NCBI GenBank assembly: GCA_910587235.1
Contig: CAJUKD010000001.1
Span: forward strand, 1-64,000
Direction: 5' to 3'
DNA: 64,000 nt
Source of the DNA: an uncultured Muribaculaceae bacterium
GTDB taxonomy: Bacteria; Bacteroidota; Bacteroidia; Bacteroidales; Muribaculaceae
The position numbers and the translations under genes are program-made. Below are positions 17,693 through 25,694 of the stretch, one piece after another. Position 1 is the stretch's first letter; the number at the start of each line of letters is the position of its first letter. The notes beneath the pieces are model-generated. The model made no database searches and was not told the DNA's origin. It saw nothing but the letters and a program-made list of their open reading frames with translations.

Positions 17693-19345
17693 TTATTGCT
17701 TATTCAGACCGCAGATTTTACATTTTTCATTAATCTCGGTGAAGAAGTCGTTGCCTTTGTCGTCCACAAGGATGAAAGCAGGGAAATCTTCTACTTCGAT
17801 TTTCCAGATCGCCTCCATGCCGAGTTCCGGATATTCGAGCAGTTCCACCTTCTTGATTGAATTCTGGGCGAGAACGGCCGCCGGACCTCCTATCGAACCG
17901 AGGTAGAAACCGCCGTGCTTGTGGCAGGCATCTGTTACAGCTTTTGAACGGTTGCCTTTTGCAATCATTATCATAGAGCCTCCGGCATCCTGAAATTGGT
18001 CGACGTACGAATCCATGCGTCCGGCTGTCGTCGGACCGAAAGAGCCGGATGGCATTCCGGCGGGAGTTTTTGCCGGTCCGGCATAATAGATGGGATGTTC
18101 TTTGAGGTAGTCGGGCATAGGCTCGCCACGATCGAGGCGTTCTTTGATTTTCGCATGTGCGATATCTCGACCGACGATGATTGTGCCTCTTAGCGACAGG
18201 CGTGTCGATACAGGATATTTTGACAGTTCGGCGAGTACTTCGGCCATCGGACGATTGAGGTCTATTTCAACCACTTTTCCTTCGCCGGCTTTGCGCATTT
18301 CTTCGGGGATAAGTTCGCCGGGATTGGCGTCGAGTTTTTCAATCCAAAGGCCTTCACGATTGATTTTTGCTTTGATGTTTCGGTCGGCAGAGCAGCTGAC
18401 ACCCATTCCTACGGGGCATGATGCGCCGTGGCGAGGCAGGCGGATTACGCGGATATCGTGGGCATAGTATTTCCCTCCGAATTGTGCGCCGAGTCCGAGT
18501 TCTTCGGATGCTTTCTTGAGCTGAGCCTCAAGTTCTATATCGCGGAAAGCGTGGCCGTATTCATTGCTTTCGGTTGGCAGTGAATCAAGATATTTTACGG
18601 ATGCTTTCTTAACTACTTCAAGATTCTTTTCAGCCGATGTGCCGCCAATAACGAATGCGATGTGATAGGGTGGGCAGGCAGCAGTGCCGAGGGTGCGCAT
18701 CTTTTCGATAAGGAAAGGCAGCAAAGTCTTGGGGTTGATCAAGGCTTTCGTTTCCTGATAAAGATATGTCTTGTTAGCCGAACCGCCGCCTTTTGCAACG
18801 AATAGGAAATGATATTCGTCGCCTTCGGTAGCGTGGATGTCGATCTGTGCCGGAAGATTGCAGCCTGTATTCACTTCGTCGTACATGTTCAGCGGCGCAT
18901 TCTGGCTGTAACGCAGATTGTCGGTAGTGTAGGTCAGATATACACCTTCGGATATACGTTCTTCGTCGTTGCATCCGGTGTAAACGTTCTGTCCTTTTTC
19001 TGCATGACAGATGGCTGTGCCTGTATCCTGACAGAATGGCAATGCTCCTTTGGCTGCCACTTCTGCATTGCGCAGCATCGTGAGGGCTACGAATTTGTCG
19101 TTTTCGCTGGCTTCGGGATCGGAGAGAATTTTGGCTACCATGGCATTGTGTTCGCGACGCAGCATGAAAGCATTGTCGTGGGTGGCCTGGCGGGTCAGTA
19201 CGGTGAGTGCCTGCGGGTCTACGACCAGAAATTCGTGGCCGCCCCAGTTTTCAACTTTTACATAGTCTGATGTCAGGTGGTAGTACTCGGTGGTGTCGGG
19301 ACCGAGAGGAAACATCGGTTGATAGTGGAATGGTTTTGTTGCCAT
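17693..19345 (-). CDS. fumA: Class I fumarate hydratase (iron-sulfur)
   Basis: Oxygen-sensitive [4Fe-4S] fumarase of 550 residues interconverting malate and fumarate, part of the reductive C4 branch to succinate in Bacteroidales. The three cluster Cys contexts of the family are visible: LPFCQDTGTA, NTGCNLPAQID and MGVSCSADRNIKAKI. The segments FLFVAKGGGSANKT and ACPPYHIAFVIGGTSAE are also typical. The C-terminal beta domain includes GRTTAGRMDSY-type residues (SFGPTTAGRMDSYVDQF) and GSIGGPAAVLAQNSIK. The start ATG at 19345 gives MATKPFHYQPMFPLG, the usual Bacteroidetes N-terminus. It is monocistronic, with its own -7 box and terminator. Confidence 0.96.
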   Translation of the reverse strand: MATKPFHYQPMFPLGPDTTEYYHLTSDYVKVENWGGHEFLVVDPQALTVLTRQATHDNAFMLRREHNAMVAKILSDPEASENDKFVALTMLRNAEVAAKGALPFCQDTGTAICHAEKGQNVYTGCNDEERISEGVYLTYTTDNLRYSQNAPLNMYDEVNTGCNLPAQIDIHATEGDEYHFLFVAKGGGSANKTYLYQETKALINPKTLLPFLIEKMRTLGTAACPPYHIAFVIGGTSAEKNLEVVKKASVKYLDSLPTESNEYGHAFRDIELEAQLKKASEELGLGAQFGGKYYAHDIRVIRLPRHGASCPVGMGVSCSADRNIKAKINREGLWIEKLDANPGELIPEEMRKAGEGKVVEIDLNRPMAEVLAELSKYPVSTRLSLRGTIIVGRDIAHAKIKERLDRGEPMPDYLKEHPIYYAGPAKTPAGMPSGSFGPTTAGRMDSYVDQFQDAGGSMIMIAKGNRSKAVTDACHKHGGFYLGSIGGPAAVLAQNSIKKVELLEYPELGMEAIWKIEVEDFPAFILVDDKGNDFFTEINEKCKICGLNKQ

Positions 19346-19390
19346 AATTGGATTATATGGATATATTTTAGCTGTTTATACTTGTCTGCG

Positions 19391-19398
19391 CAAAGATA
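19391..19398 (-). promoter_or_regulatory. Candidate -7 box for fumarase
   Basis: TATCTTTG on the minus strand, exact TAnnTTTG match, 45 bases before the start codon. Confidence 0.6.
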
Positions 19399-19419
19399 GC
19401 AAATTTTTTTTGAACGTGT

Positions 19420-20583
19420 TTAAATCCATGTGGCACGTTTCCAGATATATTCGAGAGGTCCGTGTTTGTAACGGCCTGCCCATATACGGCAGAATGCGTA
19501 CTGTACGGCAAAGATTGCGATGCCGACGAGTTCGCTTGCGCTGATGCCGAGCTGAAGAAAAAGTCCCCAGTGATAAAACAGGGCAGAGCCTATTATGCCT
19601 TGTGTCACATAGTTTGTCATGCTAAGACGTCCATAGGGTATAAGCCATGAAAATATACGGTTTAGGCGCCTGCTGCAGTAATATCCGAAAAGGATTCCTG
19701 ATGTCAGCATAAGCATGAAACACAGATTTGAGAGAGAAGACAACAGGATCAGTAGCGGTGTACTTATATTGGGGTTCGAAATATATTCGCCTGTCATTGT
19801 GTTGAGTCCGTGAAGCGGGAAGAAACATACAGTGGAAATGGCGAGCACCCATCCCCATTTGTGCAGTTGCGGACGAAGAAGCCAGCCTTCGCGTCCTATC
19901 AGCATGCCGGCCATGAAAAGCCCTGCAGTCTGTAGCAAGCGTCCGTGTTCCCATGCCCAAGCGAGAGATGCAAGCTGGCCTTCCCAAAGATTTACCCTGA
20001 CTGTTTCCCAGAACGAACCTGCCGACTGCACGGCGAAGGTGGCAGCCCAAAGAGGAGCGGAATTGATGTGTGCTATCTCGTAATCGGGCGACACAAGGGC
20101 GCGTATAATCTGATATATACAAACCGGTTGCAGCAGACATATAGCGCTGAGCGTGATTATCCATTTGCGTGGAAGTCGGCATGTCAGTACGAGGATGAAT
20201 CCGATCAGGGAATACATCACCAGAATTTCGCCTGTGAAAAAGCATGCGTTGATGTTGCCTATTATGAAAAGCAGCAGAAGGCGCCAGCAGAACCTGAGGC
20301 GGAAATCCTTGCCTTGCATTCTCTGGTTGTCATGCTGTATGAAAAAGCTGAATCCGAAAAGCAATGCGAAAATAGCGTAGGCTTTTCCGCCGAATGCAAA
20401 GAAAAGGCCGTCCCAGATAGCTTTGTCGGCAAAATTCAGCCACCGGCTTTGTGTTGATGTGTCCGGGAATGAATAGAAGTTGAAATGTTCAATGGAGTGG
20501 AGCAGTATGATCGCGAGCACTGCAAAGCCTCGGAGGACATCGGCCACATCGACTCTTGCGTGTCTTTTGATGGTTTCGTTCAT
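19420..20583 (-). CDS. DUF418 family membrane protein
   Basis: Polytopic membrane protein of 387 residues with about nine to ten hydrophobic segments. The N-terminus RVDVADVLRGFAVLAIILLHSIEHFNFY and the C-terminal DUF418 block (LSMTNYVTQGIIGSALFYHWGL, then GPLEYIWKRATW) match the YeiB/DUF418 family of uncharacterised transporters related to acyltransferase-3 proteins. The substrate is unknown. It lies 22 bases downstream of mltG on the same strand and is probably cotranscribed from the mltG promoter. No enzyme active site could be recognised. Confidence 0.88.
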   Translation of the reverse strand: MNETIKRHARVDVADVLRGFAVLAIILLHSIEHFNFYSFPDTSTQSRWLNFADKAIWDGLFFAFGGKAYAIFALLFGFSFFIQHDNQRMQGKDFRLRFCWRLLLLFIIGNINACFFTGEILVMYSLIGFILVLTCRLPRKWIITLSAICLLQPVCIYQIIRALVSPDYEIAHINSAPLWAATFAVQSAGSFWETVRVNLWEGQLASLAWAWEHGRLLQTAGLFMAGMLIGREGWLLRPQLHKWGWVLAISTVCFFPLHGLNTMTGEYISNPNISTPLLILLSSLSNLCFMLMLTSGILFGYYCSRRLNRIFSWLIPYGRLSMTNYVTQGIIGSALFYHWGLFLQLGISASELVGIAIFAVQYAFCRIWAGRYKHGPLEYIWKRATWI

Positions 20584-20605
20584 GCTGTTGTATGTTCGTA
20601 TTGGA

Positions 20606-21628
20606 TTATTTTTTTATTCCGCGTCGGTCGAGCGCGCGTCTATAGGCTGCGGCGTTGCTGAGGTGGCGGTCGTAGCTGTCGGTGAAGTCATGACGTCCTG
20701 AGAAATCGGCTTTCGCGCACATGTAGAGTTGCTTGCCTGACGGGGCGTTCAGGACTGCATCGATTGTGCGTTTGTCGGCAATTCTGATTGGACCCGGAGG
20801 AAGTCCGTTATTGCGGTATGTATTGTAAGGCGAATCTTTTTCAAGCATACGTTTTGTGATTCTTCGTGCCGCGAAATCACCGTTGGCGAATTTTACAGTA
20901 GGGTCGGCTTGCAGCGGCATTCCTTTTGACAGGCGGTTCAGATACAATCTTGCTATCATTGGATGTTCGTTGCGCGATGCGCTTTCTTCCTCGATAATTG
21001 AAGCCAGCGTGCTCACCTCTGTCGGCGATAGGCCGAGAGCAGACGCTTTGTCGGAGCGTCGGTCCGTGGACCAGAAATGCTCTGAAGTGGTTGCAAGGCG
21101 CTCGACTACTTTTTCAGCCGGTGTTGTCCAATAGAATTCGTACGTGTCGGGTAGAAAAGCGGCAGGATAGGTGGTGCGGTTTTTGAAACCGCGATTTGTC
21201 AGAATGCTGTCGCAGGCGGTCATGAAGTCTGCGGCGGTGAAATCGAAACGGGATGCGGCCCGGTCGGCAAGTTCGTCGATTGTTCGCAGATTGTTGAATG
21301 TAAATCGTATCGGATCCTGACGTCCGTTGCAGATGCGACGGCTAAGGGACAGGGCGCTTTCGCCTTTAAGAACACGGTAGTGTCCGCGTGCTCTTCTGGC
21401 GTTTCCTTTCTGAAGTTTCCATAAACGCGTCACGGCTGCACCGAAACGATTGCCGAGTCTGCCGCGCAAAGAATCTCCTATGGCATCGCTGCTGCTGCCG
21501 GCCGGAATATATACATCGGCATATTCGGAGGGAAACGGGGTAAGGATTTCTTTACTAATATATATATATGCTGTCGCTGAAATTAAAATTGAGGCAACTA
21601 CAATTTTTATACCGTTTGAACGTTTCAT
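20606..21628 (-). CDS. mltG: Endolytic murein transglycosylase MltG
   Basis: YceG-family lytic transglycosylase that cuts nascent glycan strands near the inner membrane; 340 residues. It has one N-terminal membrane anchor (IKIVVASILISATAYIYI), a LysM-like region (GHYRVLKGESALSLSRRI) and the catalytic block ASIIEEESASRNEHPMIARLYLNRL with the essential Glu of the E. coli IVEKETA motif. The C-terminal GLPPGPIRIADKRTIDAVLNAP is diagnostic. I chose the ATG at 21628 (MKRSNG, positive then hydrophobic). A reading from 21691 would pass through a -7-like box. The DUF418 gene follows. Confidence 0.93.
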   Translation of the reverse strand: MKRSNGIKIVVASILISATAYIYISKEILTPFPSEYADVYIPAGSSSDAIGDSLRGRLGNRFGAAVTRLWKLQKGNARRARGHYRVLKGESALSLSRRICNGRQDPIRFTFNNLRTIDELADRAASRFDFTAADFMTACDSILTNRGFKNRTTYPAAFLPDTYEFYWTTPAEKVVERLATTSEHFWSTDRRSDKASALGLSPTEVSTLASIIEEESASRNEHPMIARLYLNRLSKGMPLQADPTVKFANGDFAARRITKRMLEKDSPYNTYRNNGLPPGPIRIADKRTIDAVLNAPSGKQLYMCAKADFSGRHDFTDSYDRHLSNAAAYRRALDRRGIKK

Positions 21629-21632
21629 AGAA

Positions 21633-21640
21633 CAAAGGTA
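21633..21640 (-). promoter_or_regulatory. Candidate -7 box immediately before mltG
   Basis: TACCTTTG on the minus strand, exact TAnnTTTG match, only 4 bases before the mltG ATG. If used, the mRNA would be essentially leaderless. Confidence 0.45.
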
Positions 21641-21697
21641 CAAAATTCCATCAAACACTTCATTGCTTACGGACGTTTTTAAACTAAACATAATCTT

Positions 21698-23032
21698 ATG
21701 GACAGAAAAGACAACACATTAAAGACCGAAGCCCTCGGATATCACCGTTTTCCCCAGGCGGGAAAGATTGAAATAGTTCCGACGAAGCCTTTCGGAACTC
21801 CGCATGATTTATCTTTGGCGTATTCGCCGGGTGTGGCATATCCATGCCTTGAAATTGCCGATGATGCCGACAATCAGTATCTTTACACCAACCGTGGCAA
21901 TACGGTCGCTGTTGTAAGCAACGGTACGGCTGTTCTCGGCCTTGGCAACATAGGCGCGCATGCGGCCAAACCGGTTATGGAAGGCAAGGCTCTTCTGTTC
22001 AAAGTATTCGCCGGCATAGATGCTTATGATATAGAAGTGGATGAAACCGATCCGGCACGCTTTGTCGATATTGTGCGTGCCATAGCTCCTACATTCGGAG
22101 GCATCAATCTTGAGGATATCAAGGCTCCTGAATGCTTCGAGATCGAGAAAAATCTTGTCGAGGCATGTGATATCCCGGTGATGCATGACGACCAGCATGG
22201 TACTGCTGTTATTGTAGCTGCGGCCATGATCAATGCTCTTGTCGTGCAGCAAAAGCAGATTGGCGAAATACGGCTTGTTGTGAATGGTGCGGGGGCGGCG
22301 GCCATGGCTTGTACGCGCCTGCTGGTATGCCTCGGAGTAAAAAAAGAAAACATAGTCATGTGCGACAGTCGCGGTGTAATACGTACTGACAGGCCGAAGC
22401 TCGGCGAGGCCAAACGTGAGTTTGCTACGACACGTACCGATGTGACTTCACTCTCCGATGCCATGCGTGGTGCCGATGCTTTTCTTGGTCTTTCTGTTGC
22501 CGATGTGGTGAATGCCGAGATGCTTGCATCGATGGCGGATCGACCCATTGTTTTTGCTTTGGCAAATCCTAATCCCGAAATAGCCCGGGAACTTGCATTG
22601 TCCACACGTTCAGATCTGGTTTATGCAACAGGGCGTTCCGACTATCCGAACCAGATAAATAATGTTTTGGGATTTCCTTATATATTCCGTGGCGCTCTCG
22701 ATTCGCGTGCCGGCACCATAAATGAAGATATGAAGCTTGCGGCCGCCCATGCTATCGCAGCACTGGCCCGTCGCGAGCCTTCCGCTGATCTTAAACGTCT
22801 TTATCCTGATGAGGAGCTGGAATTCGGACGGGATTACATACTTCCCAAGCCATTCGACCGACGTCTGCTCCAGGCTGTGGCTCCGGCTGTTGCCAAAGCG
22901 GCTATGGACAGCGGTGTAGCCAGGCGTAGTATTGATGACCTTGAGAAATATGGTCTTGAATTGCGACGGTGTGTGGTCAGAGCAGATGCCGAGATGGAAA
23001 ATTTCCTTAACAATACATGTCGGCTGTCTTAA
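21698..23032 (+). CDS. maeB: NADP-type malic enzyme without phosphotransacetylase domain
   Basis: Oxidative decarboxylation of malate to pyruvate. The 444 residues contain the complete malic domain (AYSPGVAYPCLEIADD, DIEVDETDPARFVDIVRAIAPTFGGINLEDIKAPECFEIE, MHDDQHGTAVIVAAA) and the NAD(P)-binding domain (LVVNGAGAAAMACTRLL, FALANPNPEI, ATGRSDYPNQINNVLGFPYIFRGALD). MaeB proteins in related Bacteroides are about 760 residues, with a phosphotransacetylase-like regulatory half. Here the protein stops shortly after the malic core, and no remnant of the second half follows, so this is a genuine single-domain form rather than a frameshift visible in the window. The feoAB operator region follows within 60 bases. 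Confidence 0.92.
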   Translation: MDRKDNTLKTEALGYHRFPQAGKIEIVPTKPFGTPHDLSLAYSPGVAYPCLEIADDADNQYLYTNRGNTVAVVSNGTAVLGLGNIGAHAAKPVMEGKALLFKVFAGIDAYDIEVDETDPARFVDIVRAIAPTFGGINLEDIKAPECFEIEKNLVEACDIPVMHDDQHGTAVIVAAAMINALVVQQKQIGEIRLVVNGAGAAAMACTRLLVCLGVKKENIVMCDSRGVIRTDRPKLGEAKREFATTRTDVTSLSDAMRGADAFLGLSVADVVNAEMLASMADRPIVFALANPNPEIARELALSTRSDLVYATGRSDYPNQINNVLGFPYIFRGALDSRAGTINEDMKLAAAHAIAALARREPSADLKRLYPDEELEFGRDYILPKPFDRRLLQAVAPAVAKAAMDSGVARRSIDDLEKYGLELRRCVVRADAEMENFLNNTCRLS

Positions 23033-23073
23033 AAAGATTATTTAGAATTATTTCAAATAAAACATCTGTAAAA

Positions 23074-23105
23074 TTTCGTCGTGCGCAGATTTTTTCGCAA
23101 TTTTG
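23074..23105 (+). promoter_or_regulatory. Candidate promoter for feoAB
   Basis: TTTC (23074-23077), a 20-base spacer, then CAATTTTG (23098-23105). Each element has one mismatch to TTTG / TAnnTTTG. The -7 box overlaps the left edge and loop of the inverted repeat. Confidence 0.45.
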
Positions 23106-23125
23106 CATCGCGAAAAAATCTGCGC
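23083..23125. promoter_or_regulatory. Perfect 16-bp inverted repeat over the feoAB promoter and leader
   Basis: GCGCAGATTTTTTCGC (23083-23098) is the exact reverse complement of 23110-23125, with an 11-base spacer. It ends 4 bases before the feoAB ATG and covers the putative -7 box and transcription start. It could be a repressor operator, or an mRNA hairpin sequestering the start region. It does not match the Fur box consensus. Confidence 0.75.
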
Positions 23126-23129
23126 TTCT

Positions 23130-25589
23130 ATGATTAAACTGTCACAACTTAAGACCGGGGAACGTGGTATTGTGGTCAAAGTGCTTGGCCATGGAGCTTT
23201 CCGTAAGCGTGTCATAGAGATGGGATTTGTCCGCGGACAGGAAGTGGAAGTTCTTCAGGCTGCCCCTCTCCGCGATCCGGTCCAGTATCTTGTGATGGGC
23301 TACGATGTGTCGCTCCGGCGTTCGGAAGCCGATCTTATCGAGGTCGTACGCAGTATTGATCATACAGAAGAGGATGATGAAAACCGTTTTTCTGCGGCAG
23401 CACAGCCTAAGCATAATACCGAAGAAGTAAGGCGCAAGGTCGATACCCATGGCCATACAATAAATGCGGTGCTGATAGGAAACCCGAATTGTGGAAAGAC
23501 ATCTCTGTTCAATTCTCTCTGTCACACTAATGAACATGTCGGGAACTATAGCGGTGTGACTGTTGATGCCAGACGTTCAACCCTCAGATACGGTGGCTAT
23601 ACTTTCAATATCGTAGACCTTCCGGGCACTTATTCGCTGACCGCATATTCTCCCGAGGAGCTTTATGTCCGTCGTTACCTGCGTGATTTCACTCCTGATG
23701 TGGTCATAAATGTAGTGGATTCTTCGAACCTCGAACGTAATCTATATCTTACTACTGAGCTTATCGACATGGACACACCTATGGTGATTGCTCTGAATAT
23801 GTACGACGAGTTGCGGTCCACCGGCGGAAAACTCGATTATGAGGCTCTCGGAGCAATGATAGGTGTTCCTATGGTGCCGCTTGTGGCGCGTACGGGTGAG
23901 GGACGCGACAATCTTCTTGATACTATAATATCGGTGTTCGAGCGTCGTGATCCGGTCGTACGTCACGTACATGTCAATCTTGGAGCCGATGTCGAGAATG
24001 CTGTGCGTCGCCTTGTCGATGTGCTTAAGGCCGAACCTGCCGTCGACAAAGGATTTTCGCCACGCTATATGGCTATACGCCTGCTTGAAGGAGATCGTGA
24101 GATTGAGGATAGTCTGCCGTCGAATATAGCGGTTGTCCCGCGTCCTGACACGATGTCCGATGATGGCGCTCCGCTTTCTTTGCAGTCAAACCGTCTGCTG
24201 ATCCTGCGTGACAGTTTGCGCGGTCGTATCGAGAGTCTACATGACGAAGATATAAATTCAATAGTGGCCGCTGAAAAATATGGTTTTATAGCCGGAGCAT
24301 TGGCCGAAACATTCACACCGGGTAAAGTCGACGGAAAGCGTGCCACGCGTTTCCTTGATGCTGTGGCAACAAATAAGCTGGTTGGTTTTCCGGTATTCTT
24401 CGCCATAATGTTCTCCATATTCTGGCTGACTTTTGTTCTGGGGCAGTATCCGGTTTCATGGATTGAAAATGCAGTTGCTTGGATAAGCCGTACGCTGAAT
24501 CTGGTCATGTCGTCGGGTCCGCTCAAAGATCTTGTCGCCGACGGGATAGTAGGAGGAGTAGGCGGAGTTATAGTATTCCTGCCAAATATACTGATATTGT
24601 ATTTTTGCATCTCGTTCATGGAAGATTCCGGTTATATGGCCCGGGCCGCGTTCATAATGGACAAGGTCATGCATCGCATAGGCTTGCATGGGAAGTCTTT
24701 CATACCGCTAATAATGGGTTTCGGATGCAATGTGCCTGCAATTATGGCGTCAAGGGCGATCGAAAGCCGTTCCAGCCGTATAATCACCATATTGATAAAT
24801 CCTTTCATGTCGTGTTCGGCGCGACTGCCGGTCTATGTGTTGCTTGTCGGAACGTTTTTCCCGACGCATGCCGCTCTGGTCTTTATGGGGCTTTATATTC
24901 TCGGAATACTTGTGGCTATGCTGACGGCACGTTTGCTTAGACGTTTCCTTTTCAAAAAGGATGAAACACCATTTGTCATGGAGCTGCCGCCTTACCGGTT
25001 GCCGACACTAAGGGCATCGTTGCGTCATACATGGGAGAAAGGCAAGGAATACATAAGGAAGATGGGCGGTATCATACTGTTCGCCAGCATAGTCGTCTGG
25101 GCTTTGAATTATTTCCCCATGCACCGTCAGCAGTCTTATGAAGTTACGGCCGCAGAGAATATGGACGATGATATTATCGACCCGTCGCGCGATTCTTATC
25201 TGGAGATGATGGGCAAATTCATAAATCCGGTCATGAAACCTCTTGGCTTCAACTGGCGTGCCTCTGTGGCGGCATTGGCCGGTGTTCCTGCAAAAGAGAT
25301 TGTGGTGTCCACTCTCGGAGTGCTCTACACGGGCGATGGAGCGGACGATTCGGAACGTCTTGGCGCGCGCCTGTCGTCGTCGTCCACTGCCGGACGTCAG
25401 GGCTTCACACCTGCGGTGGCTTTGTCCTTCATGATATTCATTTTGCTTTATTGTCCGTGTCTGGCCACTGTCGCGGCTATCGCACGGGAAACGGGAACAT
25501 GGTGGTACTCATTGTTCAGTATTGTTTATAATACTGCTGTGGCCTGGCTTATTGCATTCGCCGTTTACCGTATAATACTCTTGCTCTGA
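23130..25589 (+). CDS. feoB: FeoA-FeoB fusion ferrous iron transporter
   Basis: Inner-membrane Fe(II) importer with the SH3-like FeoA domain fused in front (residues ~1-75: MIKLSQLKTGERGIVVKVLGHGAFRKRVIEMGFVRGQ region). It is followed by a G-protein domain with G1 GNPNCGKTS (~117), G2 in NYSGVTVDA, G3 DLPGTYS and G4 NMYD, then a membrane domain with gate motifs. FeoAB fusions of about 820 residues are normal in Bacteroidetes; this one has 819. The start is the ATG at 23130; a TTG reading from 23103 lies inside the inverted repeat and is unlikely. The adjacent palindrome suggests regulation, plausibly by iron. Confidence 0.96.
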   Translation: MIKLSQLKTGERGIVVKVLGHGAFRKRVIEMGFVRGQEVEVLQAAPLRDPVQYLVMGYDVSLRRSEADLIEVVRSIDHTEEDDENRFSAAAQPKHNTEEVRRKVDTHGHTINAVLIGNPNCGKTSLFNSLCHTNEHVGNYSGVTVDARRSTLRYGGYTFNIVDLPGTYSLTAYSPEELYVRRYLRDFTPDVVINVVDSSNLERNLYLTTELIDMDTPMVIALNMYDELRSTGGKLDYEALGAMIGVPMVPLVARTGEGRDNLLDTIISVFERRDPVVRHVHVNLGADVENAVRRLVDVLKAEPAVDKGFSPRYMAIRLLEGDREIEDSLPSNIAVVPRPDTMSDDGAPLSLQSNRLLILRDSLRGRIESLHDEDINSIVAAEKYGFIAGALAETFTPGKVDGKRATRFLDAVATNKLVGFPVFFAIMFSIFWLTFVLGQYPVSWIENAVAWISRTLNLVMSSGPLKDLVADGIVGGVGGVIVFLPNILILYFCISFMEDSGYMARAAFIMDKVMHRIGLHGKSFIPLIMGFGCNVPAIMASRAIESRSSRIITILINPFMSCSARLPVYVLLVGTFFPTHAALVFMGLYILGILVAMLTARLLRRFLFKKDETPFVMELPPYRLPTLRASLRHTWEKGKEYIRKMGGIILFASIVVWALNYFPMHRQQSYEVTAAENMDDDIIDPSRDSYLEMMGKFINPVMKPLGFNWRASVAALAGVPAKEIVVSTLGVLYTGDGADDSERLGARLSSSSTAGRQGFTPAVALSFMIFILLYCPCLATVAAIARETGTWWYSLFSIVYNTAVAWLIAFAVYRIILLL

Positions 25590-25694
25590 TTTTATTTGTA
25601 GCCTTTTGAGCAAAATTGCGTTTGAGTTTGTTAGGAGAGTATAATTAATACTAATCCTGACAGCTAAGGCTCACTTCAATTCCTTACAGAGGCT

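Noticed and set aside
23103..23129. TTG start extending FeoAB by nine residues
   Set aside because: The extra codons lie within the inverted repeat; the ATG at 23130 gives the family N-terminus.
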